Source: Jaltomata sinuosa (taxonomy: Eukaryota > Streptophyta > Magnoliopsida > Solanales > Solanaceae). Taken from it: a stretch of 64,000 nt of DNA. A model generated the notes under the pieces. That model saw only the letters and a program-made list of their open reading frames with translations, had not been told where the DNA came from and searched no databases. The translations under genes were made by a program, and so were the position numbers. Location: the NCBI GenBank assembly GCA_003996215.1, contig QJPP01000035.1, positions 248,001 through 312,000 of the forward strand, given 5' to 3'. Positions 59,583 to 64,000 of the stretch are shown piece by piece (the stretch's first letter is position 1; every line of letters starts with the position of its first letter).

Positions 59583-60319
59583 TTTAGTACATAATCAGTC
59601 CCTTAAACTTGTCATAATATTTCATTTAAACACTCGAACTAAATCACGTTTCAATTGAACACCTCAACTCCTAATAATGTGTTACAATTAGATATTTTTG
59701 ATTCATTTCTTTTTTAAAAAAAAAATTGTTGTGTGTGTTTAGAAACTACTTTTATAAGATTTTTTTTTATGTAACTTTAATACTATTATCAAATGCCGGC
59801 TCATGCTACTAATCGGGGGCACCCCAAACAATTTACCGTTTTCAATTTAAGGATATATAAAAATGCATGTTTAACAAAAAATATTTATAAATATAGAATG
59901 AACAACCTATTGAAATTGATCATATTACATTATAGCGGCAAAATTTAATTTTTAAGTTCATGGGTGCTTAGATAATCATCATTTTCTATGTTAGTATTTT
60001 TTTGACTAGGAACCATGACTTGCTAGAGAGGAGTAAGATTATTTATCAAGTGAAGGATGTACAGAGTAAGAACGATTTTATTATGTGAAAAAATAATATA
60101 ACGATACGTGATACGTATATCCGATCACAAAAGATCAATTAAAATTTTTTGTACGTAACGGAGATCAACTCTTCGCCAACATAACCCATCTAGCATCGAA
60201 ATAGTTCAGGACACAGAGACAATAATTGAAGATAAAGATAAAATATGTTTGTCAGTTCAAAATTACAAAGAAGATCGAGATTCACCAATCAGTATACAAT
60301 CACAAAGTTAATGATCAAG
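59583..60319. other. Intergenic AT-rich DNA
   Basis: 59590-59830 (AATCAGTCCCTTAAACTTG, TTGAACACCTCAACTCC) looks like a dispersed repeat; no ends found. No gene. Confidence 0.45.
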
Positions 60320-61135
60320 TGAAAGACTATGAGATAGGCGACCTCTCTACTATTCCTCGATAATGGAAAATAGAGATTGCATTTTTCTCTTAGATAAGGA
60401 TAGGGGAGAATATTGGTCAGAACCCTTTTTCAAGGAGTGCTTTCTGAGCATCCTGACTTGGCCGAACAGGCCCCCTACAATCCTAAAGAAGCCTTTATGG
60501 ACTTCTTTTCTTAAACCAGAGGCGCGATCAGCAGCTGCCAGACTTGTACGTATAGGAAAGAGACGCTCTGGAACTCAACTGGTTAGATATAGCTTCGAAG
60601 AATGGCCGGGAATCGTCTTCCTAAAAAGAAGAGTCTTCGTTTGAAAAAATCATCAACAAGCTAGGTATTCAATCATTAGCAGTCGTTACGCCGACAAGTA
60701 AGGAAATAGTCAAAACGCTATGTATGAAAAGTAAGCCAGTCGTATTAGCTCATCAACTCGCCTTAACGCACCCTCAGATGATGATATTCTCCATCGATTT
60801 GATCTAATTTCATTCTTTCTCACTATTCAGCCGATTTCCCCAGTTGACTTAGATGACATCAAGTCATAAAGTGGAGAATTTCCATCCATTTGCTGTCTCC
60901 TTCGCTACCGCTCCGTGGGGGAAAAGCGGATAAGACGCGGTATCGGGACTAGTGATGTACGAATTACGAAAGCGCATTCCTTGGATAAACTCCATACCCT
61001 TCTTTCGGATCTCGAATCGAGGGGAGCCTTCTGAGCCAGGATCAAACTCTTCTTTTGACTATGCATGAAAGTCGATCTATTACGACCAGCGCGGTTGTTC
61101 CTATTTCATTTTGCCGGCCCGCTCTGAAGAATTCA
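60320..61135 (-). other. Probable mitochondrial DNA insertion (NUMT)
   Basis: Base composition rises sharply relative to both flanks. At 61031-61050 the plus strand reads CTGAGCCAGGATCAAACTCT, the complement of the first bases of a small-subunit rRNA, preceded on the minus strand by a CATAGTCAAAAGA leader that I associate with plant mitochondrial rrn18. The rRNA body is absent: the match stops about 61028. The rest (CGACCAGCGCGG, GCGGATAAGACGCGG) fits mitochondrial intergenic style. The 93-codon frame at 60363-60644 is open but unrecognised. Borders are approximate. Confidence 0.6.
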
Positions 61136-61234
61136 TGATTTATATATGTTTCAGGCCGGTGTCCACCATATATAACAATGAACTTTGTCCAACACCAAGG
61201 ATAAAGCAACGCTTAACTTGCAGTTCATGACACA

Positions 61235-61402
61235 ATGGAGCATCTTAGACAAGATGAAATTGAGGATTTGTCATTGTCCCCTCCAGCTGTTGGCTCCATG
61301 CAGATTGCTGGAAGCAATGGCTTTGGCCATAACATAGAGTTCATGTCTCAACCCCTCTGGGATGTAAAATATATCTCCTCTCACCATCCCCATAGTGTAT
61401 GA
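61235..61402 (+). CDS. Short coding-like fragment, 55 codons, unrecognised
   Basis: ATG at 61235 to TGA at 61402. The first 39 codons (IEDLSLSPPAVG, QIAGSNGFGH) have the look of a real plant exon, and I have a sense of a conserved protein but cannot name it. The last 16 codons look non-coding, and no splice donor is seen at the change, so this may be an exon remnant rather than a gene. Confidence 0.35.
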   Translation: MEHLRQDEIEDLSLSPPAVGSMQIAGSNGFGHNIEFMSQPLWDVKYISSHHPHSV

Positions 61403-62639
61403 GACAAATGTATGCATAAATTGATTGAATATAATTGTGTGAAGCAGCATAAGTGCTAATCTTATGTAAGCAATTTTCTAGCTTGTTCTCTATAAATAGT
61501 TCATTAATCATCTTTATCAGGGGCTCTAGATATTTTGATTCATACATTGTGCACAAATATTTTGTCTAAACTAAACTTCTTTGCTTTTTAGTTTCTAAGC
61601 TATTTTGAACACATTATATTTGAATCATTAAGACCCAATTCTAAAAATCTAATACATGTCTTAATTATTTTCTTGCTCTTATATTTATTTACCTTACTTT
61701 ATTGTAATTTATTTTATTTTATTGTTAATTCATTCAAAATGTCAATTTAACTCACGTGTTCTTAAATTACTGATAAATTCAATTATACCGTTTTACGGGT
61801 AGATAAAAAGATCGTTTATACTATTTGATAAAAAAAAGTAATATTTTTACACAAATAAATTAATTAAGCAATAAAATTTAACTAAACAATTATTTAAATA
61901 GGGAGTTGAGACATAGTGATCTCATCTAACCTCTATTCTTTGTTTTAGTTTTAGTTATGAAATATTTTTTCATAGTATTGAACAAGATGCGCCAATTTTT
62001 AAAGCTCAAAATTCATTCAATGTACAAAAAGTAACAAATTATTTATTTTATTTTTTATGAATAATTTTATGATTCTTTGTAAAGGTGTTGAGCTTCTGTG
62101 AGGAGAATTATGAAAGTATTATAATATTTTTCAGTAATTACAGGATTAGTTGCTAGTATAGTTAAATCTAGTATCTTTGTTATAGGAGTATATGATACAA
62201 TTAGATTCTAACCGCTAAATATCATAGGATTATCTATTAAAAAATTTCTTATGAAATATTTGGACAATCATTATCTCCTACAAAATGAAATAGGATTGAT
62301 TATTATAAGCTTTGTATAAAAATTAACAATAAATATAAAGCTACATTAACCAAATGTTTATCTTATGTTGAGAAACTATAGATCATTAATTTTACTATAT
62401 TTTTATTGTCAAACTTTTCAAGTGTAATGTTTATCTTATCTCAGAGTGTATTAAAAATAAGTGAATAAAAAAGTGTAGAGATTTCTTATGAAAGATCTTA
62501 AAGAAGAAAAGAAAGATTACTCTAGTAATATAGAAAGAACATTGTAGGCCAATAAAGTAAAAATAAATGAGTATCAGAAGATGTAGACTCTGAAATATCA
62601 TTTTGTTGACAAGGTGATTTGAATGTCACTGAATCAAAA
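61403..62639. other. Intergenic AT-rich DNA
   Basis: Nothing recognised. Confidence 0.45.
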
Positions 62640-64000
62640 GAAATGCGTTGAGTGAAACGATTATACAAAATTTATATGAAAGCTGATAATTTTTTTTAAA
62701 GCCACATACCTTCAATAAATTGCAATTGATATTGAAAGAAGTTAAACATAAATCAAATGAATTGAATAGGATTAAAATAGGTTCAAGAGACCATTACAAT
62801 AATACTAAATATTTTCTAACGATTAATAATAAATATTTTATCATAAAAAATTATCTTATTATATTAAGAATTATGTCAACACTAAATACAAATACTATTG
62901 CAATCAAACATAAGTTTATTTTATGACATATAATGTAAAAGAAATTATCGATTAAGTAAATTGTTTAACATGAAAATTGAATGTGAAAATGCAACATGTG
63001 TTCCTTGTCAAAAATATAGTTCAAAAAAAATTATTGAAAAAAATTATGAAATTTTTTGAACTTACATACCTTCAACAAATTGCAGTTGGTATTGAAAAAA
63101 GTTAAACAAAAATAAAATGAGTTGAATAAGATTAAGATAGGCATAAAAGATCAATATAATAATACTAAATATTTTCTAACAACTAATAATAAGTATTTTA
63201 TCATAAGGAACTATCTTATTATGTTAGAAGTTGTGTCAACATCGAATATAAATATCTTAGTTTGAAAAAATTATTGTAACCCAACTATAAATTCATTTTA
63301 TGATTGATAATGTAAAAAAAATTATTGACTAAGCAAATTGCTAAGCATGAGGATTGAATATGTAAATTACTATGTGTTTTTTGTCAGAAGCGTAGTTCAA
63401 AAAAAATTATAAAAAAATATATAAAATATTAAAATCACTTACCTTCAAAAAATTACAGTTGGTATTGAAAGAAGTTAAATAGAACTGAAATAAGTTGAAT
63501 AGGATTAAAATAGGTATGAGAAATCGTATAATAATACTGGATATTTCTTAATAATTAATGATAAATATTTTTTCACAAGAAATTATTTTACTACGATAGA
63601 AATTGTGTCAGCACTAAATATAAATATACTAGTCTGAAGCAAACTACTGCAACTCATACATAAATTTATTTTATAATTAATAATATAAAAATTATTAACT
63701 TCGTAGATTGCTTAACATGAGAATTGAATGTGAAATTTATCAAAAGCATAATCAAGAAAAAATTATTACAAGAAGTTATGAAAAACTTTGAGGCCACATA
63801 TCTCCAACAAATTACAATTGTTGTTGAAAAAAGTTAAACAAGAACGAAATGAAATGAATAGGACTAAAATAAATATGAAATATCGGTATATAAATATTGA
63901 ATATTTTTTAACAATTAATGATAAATATTTTATCATAAAATATTATCTTACTATATTGAGAGTTGTGCTAACACCAAATATAAATGTTTTAGTCTGAAGT
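62640..64000 (+). repeat. Tandem repeat of about 360 bp, continuing past the window
   Basis: ACATACCTTCAA-AAATTGCA starts at about 62704, 63064, 63437 (ACTTACC) and 63796 (ACATATC), spacings 360, 373 and 359. Each unit continues with ATTGAAAGAAGTTAAACA, AATGAATTGAATAGGATTAAAATAGG and TTTTCTAACAATTAATAATAAATATTTTATCA. Each copy has a similar 60-70 codon open stretch, diverged and interrupted in the middle copies. Confidence 0.88.

Noticed and set aside
61031..61050. A small-subunit rRNA gene
   Set aside because: Only the first 20 or so bases are present; the rRNA body is missing.

Overview
This is plant nuclear DNA. The evidence is spliced genes with GT-AG introns, plant gene families (VDAC porin, cytosolic uL24/RPL26, a Golgi GH43 galactosidase, condensin II CAP-G2), LTR retrotransposons primed by initiator Met-tRNA, an Au-SINE fragment and a mitochondrial insertion. 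The LINE tails (3' ends of the kind gggtatgttgttgttg), the MITE types and the gypsy LTR family point to the Solanaceae. I cannot fix the genus from sequence alone.

Layout. 1-4896: a broken hAT transposase end, a 63-70 bp tandem array, an intact MITE and AT-rich intergenic DNA. 4897-15012: a copia 3' end whose LTR is split by a complete but dead 9.6 kb Ty3/gypsy element with TATAT target duplications. 15013-15985: a possible LTR remnant. 16496-39000: the genic island, holding GH43 (+), RPL26 (+), VDAC (-) and CAP-G2 (-), with small repeats in introns and spacers. 39387-59582: a MITE interrupted by a 19,968 bp hAT element (39408-59375) with a perfect 8 bp target duplication. That hAT carries a decayed transposase and has itself swallowed a gypsy solo LTR, an RTE-type LINE and a Mutator-like element with an Ulp1-type gene and palindromic arrays. 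60320-61135: a probable mitochondrial insertion. 62640-64000: a 360 bp tandem repeat running off the window.

The single-copy genes are housekeeping and do not form a pathway. The GH43, RPL26 and VDAC neighbours recall Arabidopsis loci that I remember lying together on chromosomes 3 and 5, so this may be an old conserved block. The most interesting object is the hAT nest and, inside it, the Mutator-like element whose spacers and introns are filled with the 20 bp perfect palindrome TCATCTGTTGCAACAGATGA and variants. I see no CRISPR, no tRNA and no complete rRNA gene.
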